From Sipunculus nudus (taxonomy: Eukaryota; Annelida; Sipuncula; Golfingiida; Sipunculidae), in the NCBI GenBank assembly GCA_026874595.1, contig CM049322.1:1783900-1847899 (forward strand): a stretch of DNA of 64,000 nucleotides. Reading direction: 5' to 3'. Under the pieces are notes generated by a model, which saw only the letters and a program-made list of their open reading frames with translations, was not told the DNA's origin and ran no database searches. Below are positions 37,501 through 51,300 of this stretch, piece after piece (the first letter of the stretch is position 1; the number at the start of each line of letters is the position of its first letter). The translations under genes were made by a program, and so were the position numbers.

Positions 37501-40500
37501 GCCTAATATTATATTATATCTTCAGAATATGGTTGCAAATCGCCTTTATGGAGACATAGTTCCTTTGCTTACATTTTGCTTACGCTTTGCTTATGCTTTG
37601 CTTACGAAGAAAACACCACAGATTTTAAGCATTTTTCTACAAACACTCACAAATACTACCCATAGGGACACTGACTGGTTCACTGGCTACACGAAAATAC
37701 CTGTTAGTGGTCAGTACTCTAAATATTAGGGGTCAAATCGTACAATCAAAATCAGAAATAGCTATTACTTCTCAATTCTAAAAGTGATATAATCTAATTT
37801 AGGGACCCATTTTTCTCTTTAAACCTCAATAATCAAAAGTTTTTATACCATATTCGACATAAATAGACTGCTGGGAAGTCTAACATTATATTATTTCTTC
37901 GGAAAATGGTCGGAAAACGCATTTATGGAGACATAGTTCCTTTGCTTACACTTTGCTTACGATTTGCTTATGCTTTGCTTACGGTGAAAACACCAAAGAA
38001 CTCAAGCATTTTTCTGCAAATACAGACAAGTATTAACCATAGGGACACAGCCTGGTTCCCTGGCTACACAATAGTGCCTGTTAGTCATCATGAATCTAAA
38101 AATAAAGGGTCAAACCGTTCTATCTAAATCAGAAATAGATAATACTATTAATTTCAAAAAGTGATAATATCGAGTTTAGGGACCCATTTTTCTTTTTTAC
38201 CTGAATTGATTAACAGTTATGTTCCTTCGACATAGATAGACTCTTGGAGAGCCTAATATTATATTATACCTTCAGAATATGGTTGCAAATCGCCTTTATG
38301 GAGACATAGTTCCTTTGCTTACATTTTGCTTACGCTTAGCTTTTGCTTTGCTTACGAAGAAAACACCACAGATTTTAAGCATTTTTCTACAAACACTCAC
38401 AAATACTACCCATAGGGACACTGACTGGTTCACTGGCTACACGAAAATACCTGTTAGTGGTCAGTACTCTAAATATTAGGGGTCAAATCGTACAATCAAA
38501 ATCAAAAATAGCTATTACTTCTCAATTCTAAAAGTGATATAATCTAATTTAGGGACCCATTTTTCTCTTTTAACCTCAATAATCAAAAGTTTTTATACCA
38601 TATTCGACATAAATAGACAGCTGGGAAGTCTAACATTATATTATTTCTTCGGAAAATCGTCGGAAAACGCATTTATGGAGACATAGTTCCTTTGCTTACA
38701 CTTTGCTTACGATTTGCTTATGCTTTGCTTACGGTGAAAACACCAAAGAACTCAAGCATTTTTCTGCAAATACAGACAAGTATGAACCATAGGGACACAG
38801 CCTGGTTCCCTGGCTACACAATAGTGCCTGTTAGTCATCATGAATCTAAAAATAAAGGGTCAAACCGTTCTATCTAAATTAGAAATAGATAATACTATTA
38901 ATTTCAAAAAGTGATAATATCGAGTTTAGGGACCCATTTTTCTTTTTTACCTGAATTGATTAACAGTTATGTTCCTTCGACATAGATAGACTCTTGGAGA
39001 GCCTAATATTATATTATACCTTCAGAATATGGTTGCAAATCGCCTTTATGGAGACATAGTTCCTTTGCTTACATTTTGCTTACGCTTAGCTTTTGCTTTG
39101 CTTACGAAGAAAACACCACAGATTTTAAGCATTTTTCTACAAACACTCACAAATACTACCCATAGGGACACTGACTGGTTCACTGGCTACACGAAAATAC
39201 CTGTTAGTGGTCAGTACTCTAAATATTAGGGGTCAAATCGTACAATCAAAATCAAAAATAGCTATTACTTCTCAATTCTAAAAGTGATATAATCTAATTT
39301 AGGGACCCATTTTTCTCTTTTAACCTCAATAATCAAAAGTTTTTATACCATATTCGACATAAATAGACAGCTGGGAAGTCTAACATTATATTATTTCTTC
39401 GGAAAATGGTCGGAAAACGCATTTATGGAGACATAGTTCCTTTGCTTACACTTTGCTTACGATTTGCTTATGCTTTGCTTACGGTGAAAACACCAATGAA
39501 CTCAAGCATTTTTCTGCAAATACAGACAAGTATGAACCATAGGGACACAGCCTGGTTCCCTGGCTACACAATAGTGCCTGTTAGTCATCATGAATCTAAA
39601 AATAAAGGGTCAAACCGTTCTATCTAAATCAGAAATAGATAATACTATTAATTTCAAAAAGTGATAATATCGAGTTTAGGGACCCATTTTTCTTTTTTAC
39701 CTGAATTGATTAACAGTTATGTTCCTTCGACATAGATAGACTCTTGGAGAGCCTAATATTATATTATACCTTCAGAATATGGTTGCAAATCGCCTTTATG
39801 GAGACATAGTTCCTTTGCTTACATTTTGCTTACGCTTTACTTATGCTTTGCTTACGAAGAAAACACCACAGATTTTAAGCATTTTTCTACAAACACTCAC
39901 AAATACTACCCATAGGGACACTGACTGGTTCACTGGCTACACGAAAATACCTGTTAGTGGTCAGTACTCTAAATATTAGGGGTCAAATCGTACAATCAAA
40001 ATCAGAAATAGCTATTACTTCTCAATTCTAAAAGTGATATAATCTAATTTAGGGACCCATTTTTCTCTTTTAACCTCAACAATCAAAAGTTTTTATACCA
40101 TATTCGACATAAATAGACTGCTTGGAAGTCTAACATTATATTATTTCTTCGGAAAATGGTCGATAACCGCCTTTATGGAGACATAGTTCCTTTGCTTACA
40201 CTTTGCTTACGCTTTGCTTATGCTTTTATTACGGTGAAAACACCAAAGAACTCAAGCAATTTTTTGGAAATACAGACAAGTATGAACCATAAGGACACAG
40301 TCTGGTTCCCTGGCTACACAATAGTGCCTGTTAGTCATCATGAATCTAAAAATTAAGGGTCAAACCGTTCCATCTAAATCAGAAATAGATAATACTGTTA
40401 ATTTCAAAAAGTGATAATATCGGGATTAGGGACCCATTTTTCTTTTTTACCTGAATTGATCAACAGTTATGTTCCAAATTCGACATAAATAGACTCTTGG

Positions 40501-42031
40501 AGAGCCTAATATTATATTATATCTTCAGAATATGGTTGCAAATCGCCTTTATGGAGACATAGTTCCTTTGCTTACATTTTGCTTACGCTTTGCTTATGCT
40601 TTGCTTACGAAGAAAACACCACAGATTTTAAGCATTTTTCTACAAACACTCACAAATACTACCCATAGGGACACTGACTGGTTCACTGGCTACACGAAAA
40701 TACCTGTTAGTGGTCAGTACTCTAAATATTAGGGGTCAAATCGTACAATCAAAATCAGAAATAGCTATTACTTCTCAATTCTAAAAGTGATATAATCTAA
40801 TTTAGGGACCCATTTTTCTCTTTAAACCTCAATAATCAAAAGTTTTTATACCATATTCGACATAAATAGACTGCTGGGAAGTCTAACATTATATTATTTC
40901 TTCGGAAAATGGTCGGAAAACGCATTTATGGAGACATAGTTCCTTTGCTTACACTTTGCTTACGATTTGCTTATGCTTTGCTTACGGTGAAAACACCAAA
41001 GAACTCAAGCATTTTTCTGCAAATACAGACAAGTATTAACCATAGGGACACAGCCTGGTTCCCTGGCTACACAATAGTGCCTGTTAGTCATCATGAATCT
41101 AAAAATAAAGGGTCAAACCGTTCTATCTAAATCAGAAATAGATAATACTATTAATTTCAAAAAGTGATAATATCGAGTTTAGGGACCCATTTTTCTTTTT
41201 TACCTGAATAGATTAACAGTTATGTTCCTTCGACATAGATAGACTCTTGGAGAGCCTAATATTATATTATACCTTCAGAATATGGTTGCAAATCGCCTTT
41301 ATGGAGACATAGTTCCTTTGCTTACATTTTGCTTACGCTTAGCTTTTGCTTTGCTTACGAAGAAAACACCACAGATTTTAAGCATTTTTCTACAAACACT
41401 CACAAATACTACCCATAGGGACACTGACTGGTTCACTGGCTACACGAAAATACCTGTTAGTGGTCAGTACTCTAAATATTAGGGGTCAAATCGTACAATC
41501 AAAATCAAAAATAGCTATTACTTCTCAATTCTAAAAGTGATATAATCTAATTTAGGGACCCATTTTTCTCTTTTAACCTCAATAATCAAAAGTTTTTATA
41601 CCATATTCGACATAAATAGACAGCTGGGAAGTCTAACATTATATTATTTCTTCGGAAAATGGTCGGAAAACGCATTTATGGAGACATAGTTCCTTTGCTT
41701 ACACTTTGCTTACGATTTGCTTATGCTTTGCTTACGGTGAAAACACCAATGAACTCAAGCATTTTTCTGCAAATACAGACAAGTATGAACCATAGGGACA
41801 CAGCCTGGTTCACTGGCTACACAATAGTGCCTGTTAGTCATCATGAATCTAAAAATAAAGGGTCAAACCGTTCTATCTAAATCAGAAATAGATAATACTA
41901 TTAATTTCAAAAAGTGATAATATCGAGTTTAGGGACCCATTTTTCTTTTTTACCTGAATTGATTAACAGTTATGTTCCTTCGACATAGATAGACTCTTGG
42001 AGAGCCTAATATTATATTATACCTTCAGAAT
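37501..42031 (+). repeat. Region of locally expanded subtypes (LAFALL, FTYALL, PMNSS, VDNRL)
   Basis: Order: B 37529, A 37906 (Ile43), B 38279 (LAFALL), A 38656 (start lost, ATC), B 39029 (LAFALL), A 39406 (Met31), B 39779 (FTYALL), A 40156 (VDNRL), B 40532, A 40909 (Ile43), B 41282 (LAFALL), A 41659 (Met31). The series B 37529 to B 38279 recurs at 40532-41282 (offset 3003), and A 39406 and B 39779 recur at 41659 and 42032 (offset 2253). One dimer is duplicated at 750 bp (38279 with 39029, 38656 with 39406). The VDNRL A monomer has a B-like 5' end (CGATAACCGCCTTT). Confidence 0.88.
38656..38856 (+). repeat. A core with lost ATG (ATC; class of two)
   Basis: The core begins ATCGTCGG. It is shared with 46167 at offset 7511, together with the linked CTAAATTAG variant downstream. 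Confidence 0.88.
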
Positions 42032-45000
42032 ATGGTTGCAAATCGCCTTTATGGAGACATAGTTCCTTTGCTTACATTTTGCTTACGCTTTACTTATGCT
42101 TTGCTTACGAAGAAAACACCACAGATTTTAAGCATTTTTCTACAGATACTCACAAATACTACCCATAGGGACACAGACTGGTTCACTGGCTACATGATAA
42201 TACCTGTTAGTGGTCAGTACTCTAAATATTAGGGGTCAAATCGTACAATGAAAACCAGAAATAGCTATAACTTCTCAATTCTAAAAGTGATATAATCTAA
42301 TTTAGGGACCCATTTTTCCCTTTTAACCTCAATAATCAAACGTTTTTTTTACCATATTCAACATAAATAGACTGCTGGGAAGTCTAACATTATATTATTT
42401 CTCCGGAAAATGGTCGAAAAACGCATTTATATAGACATAGTTCCTTTGCTTACACTTTGCTTACACTTTGCTTATGCTTTTATTACGGTGAAAACACCAA
42501 AGAACTCAAGCAATATTTTGGAAATACAGACAAGTATGAACCATAGGGACACAGCCTGGTTCCCTGGCTACACAATAGTGCCTGTTAGTCATCACGAATC
42601 TAAAAATTAAGGGTCAAACAGTTCCATCTAAATCAGAAATAGATAATACTATTAATTTCAAAAAGTGATAATATCGAGTTTAGGGAGCCATTTTTCTTAT
42701 TTCCTGAATTGATCAACAGTTATGTTCCTTCGACATAGATAGACTCTTGGAGAGCCTAATATTATATTATATCTTCAGAATATGGTTGCAAATTGCCTTT
42801 ATGGAGACATAGTTCCTTTGCTTACATTTTGCTTACGCTTTGCTTATGCTTTGCTTACGAAGAAAACACCACCGATTTTAAGCATTATTCTACAAATACT
42901 CACAAATACTACCCATAGGGACACAGACTGGTTCACTGGCTACATAATAATACCTGTTAGTGGTCAGTACTCTAAATATTAGGGGTCAAATCGTACAATC
43001 AAAATCAGAAATAGCTATTACTTCTCCATTTCTAAAAGTGATATAATCTAATTTAGGGACCCATTTTTCTCTTTTAACCTCAATAATCAAAAGTTTTTTT
43101 ACCATATTCGACATAAATAGCCTGCTGGGAAGTCTAACATTATATTATTTCTTCGGAAAATGGTCGGAAAACGCATTTATGGAGACATAGTTCCTTTGCT
43201 TACACTTTGCTTACGCTTTGCTTATGCTTTGCTTACGGTGAAAACACCAAAGAACTCAAGCATTTATCTGCAAATACAGACAAGTATGAACCATAGGGAC
43301 ACAGCCTGGTTCCCTGGCTACACAATAGTGCCTGTTAGTCATCATGAATCTAAAAATAAAGGGTCAAACCGTTCTATCTAAATCAGAAATAGATAATACT
43401 ATAAATTTAAAAAAAGTGATAATATCGGGATTAGATACCCATTTTTCTTTTTTACCTGAATTGATCAACAGTTATGTTCCAAATTCGACATAAACAGACT
43501 CTTGGAGAGCCTAATATTATATTTTATCTTCAGAATATGGTTGCAAATCGCCTTTATGGAGACATAGTTCCTTTGCTTACATTTTGCTTACGCTTTGCTT
43601 ATGCTTTGCTTACGAAGAAAACACCACAGATTTTAAGCATTTTTCTACAAATACTCACAAATACTACCCATGGGGACACTGACTGGTTCACTGGCTACAC
43701 GAAAATACCTGTTAGTGTTCAGTACTCTAAATATTAGGGATCAAATCGTACAATCAAAATCAGAAATAGCTATTACTTCTCAATTCTAAAAGTGATATAA
43801 TCTAATTTAGGGACCCATTTTTCTCTTTTAACCTCAACAATCAAAAGTTTTTATACCATATTCGACATAAATAGACTGCTGGGAAGTCTAACATTATATT
43901 ATTTCTTCGGAAAATGGTCGGAAAACGCATTTATGGAGACATAGTTCCTTTGCTTACACTTTGCTTACGCTTTGCTTATGTTTTTATTACGGTGAAAACA
44001 CCAAAGAACTCAAGCAATTTTTTGGAAATACAGACAAGTATGAACCATAGGGACACAGTCTGGATCCCTGGTTACACAATAGTGCCTGTTAGTCATCACG
44101 AATCTAAAAATTAAGGGTCAAACCGTTCTATCTAAATCAGAAATAGATAATACTATTAATTTCAAAAAGTGATAATATTGAGTTTAGGGAGCCATTTTTC
44201 TTTTTTACCTCAATTGATCAACAGTTATGTTCCTTCGACATAGATAGACTCTTGGAGAGCCTAATATTATATTATATCTTCAGAATATGGTTGCAAATCG
44301 CCTTTATGGAGACATAGTTCCTTTGCTTACATTTTGCTTACGCTTTGCTTATGCTTTGCTTACGAAGAAAACACCACAGATTTTAAGCATTTTTCTACAA
44401 ACACTCACAAATACTACCCATAGGGACACTGACTGGTTCACTGGCTACACGAAAATACCTGTTAGTGGTCAGTACTCTAAATATTAGGGGTCAAATCGTA
44501 CAATCAAAATCAGAAATAGCTATTACTTCTCAATTCTAAAAGTGATATAATCTAATTTAGGGACCCATTTTTCTCTTTTAACCTCAACAATCAAAAGTTT
44601 TTATACCATATTCGACATAAATATACTGCTTGGAAGTCTAACATTATATTATTTCTTCGGAAAATGGTCGGAAAACGCATTTATGGAGACATAGTTCCTT
44701 TGCTTACACTTTGCTTACGCTTTGCTTATGCTTTTATTACGGTGAAAACACCAAAGAACTCAAGCAATTTTTCGGAAATACAGACAAGTATGAACCATAG
44801 GGACACAGTCTGGTTCCCTGGCTACACAATAGTGCCTGTTAGTCATCATGAATCTAAAAATTAAGGGTCAAACCGTTCCATCTAAATCAGAAATAGATAA
44901 CACTGTTAATTTCAAAAAGTGATAATATCGGGATTAGGGACCCATTTTTCTTTTTTACCTGAATTGATCAACAGTTATGTTCCAAATTCGACATAAATAG

Positions 45001-46539
45001 ACTCTTGGAGAGCCTAATATTATATTATATCTTCAGAATATGGTTGCAAATCGCCTTTATGGAGACATAGTTCCTTTGCTTACATTTTGCTTACGCTTTG
45101 CTTATGCTTTGCTTACGAAGAAAACACCACAGATTTTAAGCATTTTTCTACAAACACTCACAAATACTACCCATAGGGACACTGACTGGTTCACTGGCTA
45201 CACGAAAATACCTGTTAGTGGTCAGTACTCTAAATATTAGGGGTCAAATCGTACAATCAAAATCAGAAATAGCTATTACTTCTCAATTCTAAAAGTGATA
45301 TAATCTAATTTAGGGACCCATTTTTCTCTTTAAACCTCAATAATCAAAAGTTTTTATACCATATTCGACATAAATAGACTGCTGGGAAGTCTAACATTAT
45401 ATTATTTCTTCGGAAAATGGTCGGAAAACGCATTTATGGAGACATAGTTCCTTTGCTTACACTTTGCTTACGATTTGCTTATGCTTTGCTTACGGTGAAA
45501 ACACCAAAGAACTCAAGCACTTTTCTGCAAATACAGACAAGTATTAACCATAGGGACACAGCCTGGTTCCCTGGCTACACAATAGTGCCTGTTAGTCATC
45601 ATGAATCTAAAAATAAAGGGTCAAACCGTTCTATCTAAATCAGAAATAGATAATACTATTAATTTCAAAAAGTGATAATATCGAGTTTAGGGACCCATTT
45701 TTCTTTTTTACCTGAATTGATTAACAGTTATGTTCCTTCGACATAGATAGACTCTTGGAGAGCCTAATATTATATTATACCTTCAGAATATGGTTGCAAA
45801 TCGCCTTTATGGAGACATAGTTCCTTTGCTTACATTTTGCTTACGCTTAGCTTTTGCTTTGCTTACGAAGAAAACACCACAGATTTTAAGCATTTTTCTA
45901 CAAACACTCACAAATACTACCCATAGGGACACTGACTGGTTCACTGGCTACACGAAAATACCTGTTAGTGGTCAGTACTCTAAATATTAGGGGTCAAATC
46001 GTACAATCAAAATCAAAAATAGCTATTACTTCTCAATTCTAAAAGTGATATAATCTAATTTAGGGACCCATTTTTCTCTTTTTACCTCAATAATCAAAAG
46101 TTTTTATACCATATTCGACATAAATAGACAGCTGGGAAGTCTAACATTATATTATTTCTTCGGAAAATCGTCGGAAAACGCATTTATGGAGACATAGTTC
46201 CTTTGCTTACACTTTGCTTACGATTTGCTTATGCTTTGCTTACGGTGAAAACACCAAAGAACTCAAGCATTTTTCTGCAAATACAGACAAGTATGAACCA
46301 TAGGGACACAGCCTGGTTCCCTGGCTACACAATAGTGCCTGTTAGTCATCATGAATCTAAAAATAAAGGGTCAAACCGTTCTATCTAAATTAGAAATAGA
46401 TAATACTATTAATTTCAAAAAGTGATAATATCGAGTTTAGGGACCCATTTTTCTTTTTTACCTGAATTGATTAACAGTTATGTTCCTTCGACATAGATAG
46501 ACTCTTGGAGAGCCTAATATTATATTATACCTTCAGAAT
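42032..46539 (+). repeat. 4.5-kb unit (six dimers), copy 1
   Basis: Contains B 42032, A 42410 (MVEKRIYID type, the most diverged A), B 42782 (VANCL), A 43160 (Tyr36), B 43537 and A 43914 to A 46167. The first third is repeated at 46540-48175 (offset 4508). From about 43740 to about 46560 the sequence also copies 36229-39050 at offset 7511, including the lost start ATC and the CTAAATTAG variant (38874 and 46385). Confidence 0.88.
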
Positions 46540-48374
46540 ATGGTTGCAAATCGCCTTTATGGAGACATAGTTCCTTTGCTTACATTTTGCTTACGCTTTA
46601 CTTATGCTTTGCTTACGAAGAAAACACCACAGATTTTAAGCATTTTTCTACAGATACTCACAAATACTACCCATAGGGACACAGACTGGTTCACTGGCTA
46701 CATGATAATACCTGTTAGTGGTCAGTACTCTAAATATTAGGGGTCAAATCGTACAATGAAAACCAGAAATAGCTATAACTTCTCAATTCTAAAAGTGATA
46801 TAATCTAATTTAGGGACCCATTTTTCCCTTTTAACCTCAATAATCAAACGTTTTTTTTACCATATTCAACATAAATAGACTGCTGGGAAGTCTAACATTA
46901 TATTATTTCTCCGGAAAATGGTCGAAAAACGCATTTATATAGACATAGTTCCTTTGCTTACACTTTGCTTACACTTTGCTTATGCTTTTATTACGGTGAA
47001 AACACCAAAGAACTCAAGCAATATTTTGGAAATACAGACAAGTATGAACCATAGGGACACAGCCTGGTTCCCTGGCTACACAATAGTGCCTGTTAGTCAT
47101 CACGAATCTAAAAATTAAGGGTCAAACAGTTCCATCTAAATCAGAAATAGATAATACTATTAATTTCAAAAAGTGATAATATCGAGTTTAGGGAGCCATT
47201 TTTCTTATTTCCTGAATTGATCAACAGTTATGTTCCTTCGACATAGATAGACTCTTGGAGAGCCTAATATTATATTATATCTTCAGAATATGGTTGCAAA
47301 TTGCCTTTATGGAGACATAGTTCCTTTGCTTACATTTTGCTTACGCTTTGCTTATGCTTTGCTTACGAAGAAAACACCACCGATTTTAAGCATTATTCTA
47401 CAAATACTCACAAATACTACCCATAGGGACACAGACTGGTTCACTGGCTACATAATAATACCTGTTAGTGGTCAGTACTCTAAATATTAGGGGTCAAATC
47501 GTACAATCAAAATCAGAAATAGCTATTACTTCTCCATTTCTAAAAGTGATATAATCTAATTTAGGGACCCATTTTTCTCTTTTAACCTCAATAATCAAAA
47601 GTTTTTTTACCATATTCGACATAAATAGCCTGCTGGGAAGTCTAACATTATATTATTTCTTCGGAAAATGGTCGGAAAACGCATTTATGGAGACATAGTT
47701 CCTTTGCTTACACTTTGCTTACGCTTTGCTTATGCTTTGCTTACGGTGAAAACACCAAAGAACTCAAGCATTTATCTGCAAATACAGACAAGTATGAACC
47801 ATAGGGACACAGCCTGGTTCCCTGGCTACACAATAGTGCCTGTTAGTCATCATGAATCTAAAAATAAAGGGTCAAACCGTTCTATCTAAATCAGAAATAG
47901 ATAATACTATAAATTTAAAAAAAGTGATAATATCGGGATTAGATACCCATTTTTCTTTTTTACCTGAATTGATCAACAGTTATGTTCCAAATTCGACATA
48001 AACAGACTCTTGGAGAGCCTAATATTATATTTTATCTTCAGAATATGGTTGCAAATCGCCTTTATGGAGACATAGTTCCTTTGCTTACATTTTGCTTACG
48101 CTTTGCTTATGCTTTGCTTACGAAGAAAACACCACAGATTTTAAGCATTTTTCTACAAATACTCACAAATACTACCCATAGGGACACTGACTGGTTCACT
48201 GGCTACACGAAAATACCTGTTAGTGTTCAGTACTCTAAATATTAGGGATCAAATCGTACAATCAAAATCAGAAATAGCTATTACTTCTCAATTCTAAAAG
48301 TGATATAATCTAATTTAGGGACCCATTTTTCTCTTTTAACCTCAATAATCAAAAGTTTTTTTACCATATTCAAC
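46540..48374 (+). repeat. 4.5-kb unit, copy 2 (truncated)
   Basis: B 46540, A 46918, B 47290, A 47668 and B 48045 match B 42032 to B 43537 at offset 4508. Matching ends in B 48045, which has HRD where 43537 has HGD, and in its linker. By about 48370 the linker switches to the TTCAACA and CTCCGG haplotype. Confidence 0.87.
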
Positions 48375-51300
48375 ATAAATAGACTGCTGGGAAGTCTAAC
48401 ATTATATTATTTCTCCGGAAAATGGTCGGAAAACGCATTTATGGAGACATAGTTCCTTTGCTTACACCTTGCTTACGCTTTGCTTATGCTTTGCTTACGG
48501 TGAAAACACCAAAGAACTCAAGCATTTTTCTGCAAAAACAGACAAGTATGAACCATAGGGACACAGCCTGGTTCCCTGGCTACACAATAGTGCCTGTTAG
48601 TCATCATGAATCTAAAAATTAAGGGTCAAACCGTTCCATCTAAATCAGAAATAGATAATACTATTAATATCAAAAAGTGATAATATCGAGTTTAGGGAGC
48701 CATTTTTCTTTTTTACCTGAATTGATCAACAGTTATGTTCCAAATTCGACAAAAATACACTCTTGAGAGCCTAATATTATATTATATCTTCAGAATATGG
48801 TTGCAAATCGCCTTTATGGAGACATAGTTTCCTTGCTTACATTTTGCTTACGCTTTGCTTATGCTTTGCTTACGAAGAAAACACCACAGATTTTAAGCAT
48901 TTTTCTACAAACACTCACAAATACTACCCATAGGGACACTGACTGGTTCACTGGCTACACGAAAATACCTGTTAGAGGTCAGTACTCTAAATATTAGGGG
49001 TCAAATCGTACAATCAAAATCAGAAATAGCTATTACTTCTCAATTCTAAAAGTGATATAATCTAATTTAGGGACCCATTTTTCTCTTTTAACCTCAACAA
49101 TCAAAAGTTTTTATACCATATTCGACATAAATAGACTCCTGGGAAGTCTAACATTATATTATTTCTTCGGAAAATGGTCGGAAAACGCATTTATGGAGAC
49201 ATAGTTCCTTTGCTTACACTCTGCTTACGCTTTGCTTATGCTTTTCTTACGGTGAAACCACCAAAGAACTCAAGCAATTTTTTTGAAATACAGACAAGTA
49301 TGAACCATAGGGACACAGCCTGGTTCCCTGGCTACACAATAGTGCCTGTAAGTCATCATGAATCTAAAAATTAAGGGTCAAACCGTTCTAACTAAATCAG
49401 AAATAGATAATACTATTAATTTCAAAAAGTGATAATATCGAGTTTAGGGAGCCATTTTTCTTTTTTACCTGAAGTGATCAACAGTTATGTTCCTTCGACA
49501 TAGATAGACTCTTGGAGAGCCTAATATTATATTATATCTGCAGAATATGGTTGCAAATCGCCTTTATGGAGACATATTTCCGTTGCTTACATTTTGCTTA
49601 CGCTTTGCTTATGCTTTGCTTACGAAGAAAACACCACAGAATTTAAACATTTCTCTACAAATACTCACAAATACTACCCATAGGGACACTGACTGGTTCA
49701 CTGGCTACACGATTATACCTGTTGGTGGTCAGTACTCTAAATATTAGGGGTCAAATCGTACAATCAAAATCAGAAATAGCTATTACTTCTCAATTCTAAA
49801 AGTGATATAATCTAGTTTAGGGACCCATTTTTCTCTTTTAACCTCAATAATCAAAAGTTTTTTTACCATATTCGACATAAATAGACTGCTGGGAAGTCTA
49901 ACATTATATAATTTCTTCGGAAAATGGTCGGAAAACGCATTTATGGAGACATAGTTCCTTTGTTTACACCTTGCTTACGCTTTGCTTATGCTTTGCTTAT
50001 GGTGAAAACACCAAAGAACTCAAGCATTTTTCTGCAAATACAGACAAGTATGAACCATAGGGACACAGCCTGGTTCCCTGGCTACACAATAGTGCCTGTT
50101 AGTCATCATGAATCTAAAAATAAAGGGTCAAACCGTTCTATCTAAATCAGAAATAGATAATACTATTAATTTCAAAAAGTGATAATATCGAGTTTAGGGA
50201 CCCATTTTTCTTTTTTACCTGAATTGATTAACAGTTATGTTCCTTCGACATAGATAGACTCTTGGAGAGCCTAATATTATATTATACCTTCAGAATATGG
50301 TTGCAAATCTCCTTTATGGAGACAAAGTTCCTTTGCTTACATTTTGCTTACGCTTTGCTTATGCTTTGCTTACGAAGAAAACACCACAGATTTTAGGCAT
50401 TTTTCTACAAATACTCACAAATACTACCCATAGGGACACAGACTGGTTCACTGGCTACACGATAATACCTGTTAGTGGTCAGTACTCTAAATATTAGGGG
50501 TCAAATCGTACAATGAAAATCAGAAATAGCTATTACTTCTTAATTCTAAAAGTGATATAATCTAATTTAGGGACCCATTTTTCTCTTTAAACCTCAATAA
50601 TCAAACGTTTTTTTTACCATATTCAACATAAATAGACTGCTGGGAAGTCTAACATTATATTATTTCTCCGGAAAATGGTCGGAAAACGCATTTATGGAGT
50701 CATAGTTCCTTTGCTTACACCTTGCTAACACTTTGCTTATGCTTTGCTTATGGTGAAAACACCAAAGAACTCAAGCATTTTTCTGCAAATACAGACAAGT
50801 ATGAACCATAGGGACACAGCCTGGTTCCCTGGCTACACAATAGTGCCTGTTAGTCATCATGAATCTAAAAATTAAGGGTCAAACCGTTCCATCTAAATCA
50901 GAAATAGATAATACTATTAATATCAAAAAGTGATAATATCGAGTTTAAGGAGCCATTTTTCTTTTTTACCTGAATTGATCAACAGTTATGTTCCAAATTC
51001 GACAAAAATGGACTCCTGAGAGCCTAATATTATATTATATCTTCAGAATATGGTTGCAAATCGCCTTTATGGAGACATTTTTTATTTGCTTACATTTTGC
51101 TTACGCTTTGCTTATGCTTTGCTTACGAAGAAAACACCACAGATTTTAAGCATTTTTCTACAAACACTCACAAATACTACCCATAGGGACACAGACTGGT
51201 TCACTGGCTACATGATAATACCTGTTAGTGGTCAGTACTCTAAATATTAGGGGTCAAATCGTACAATGAAAATCAGAATTAGCTATTACTTCTTAATTCT

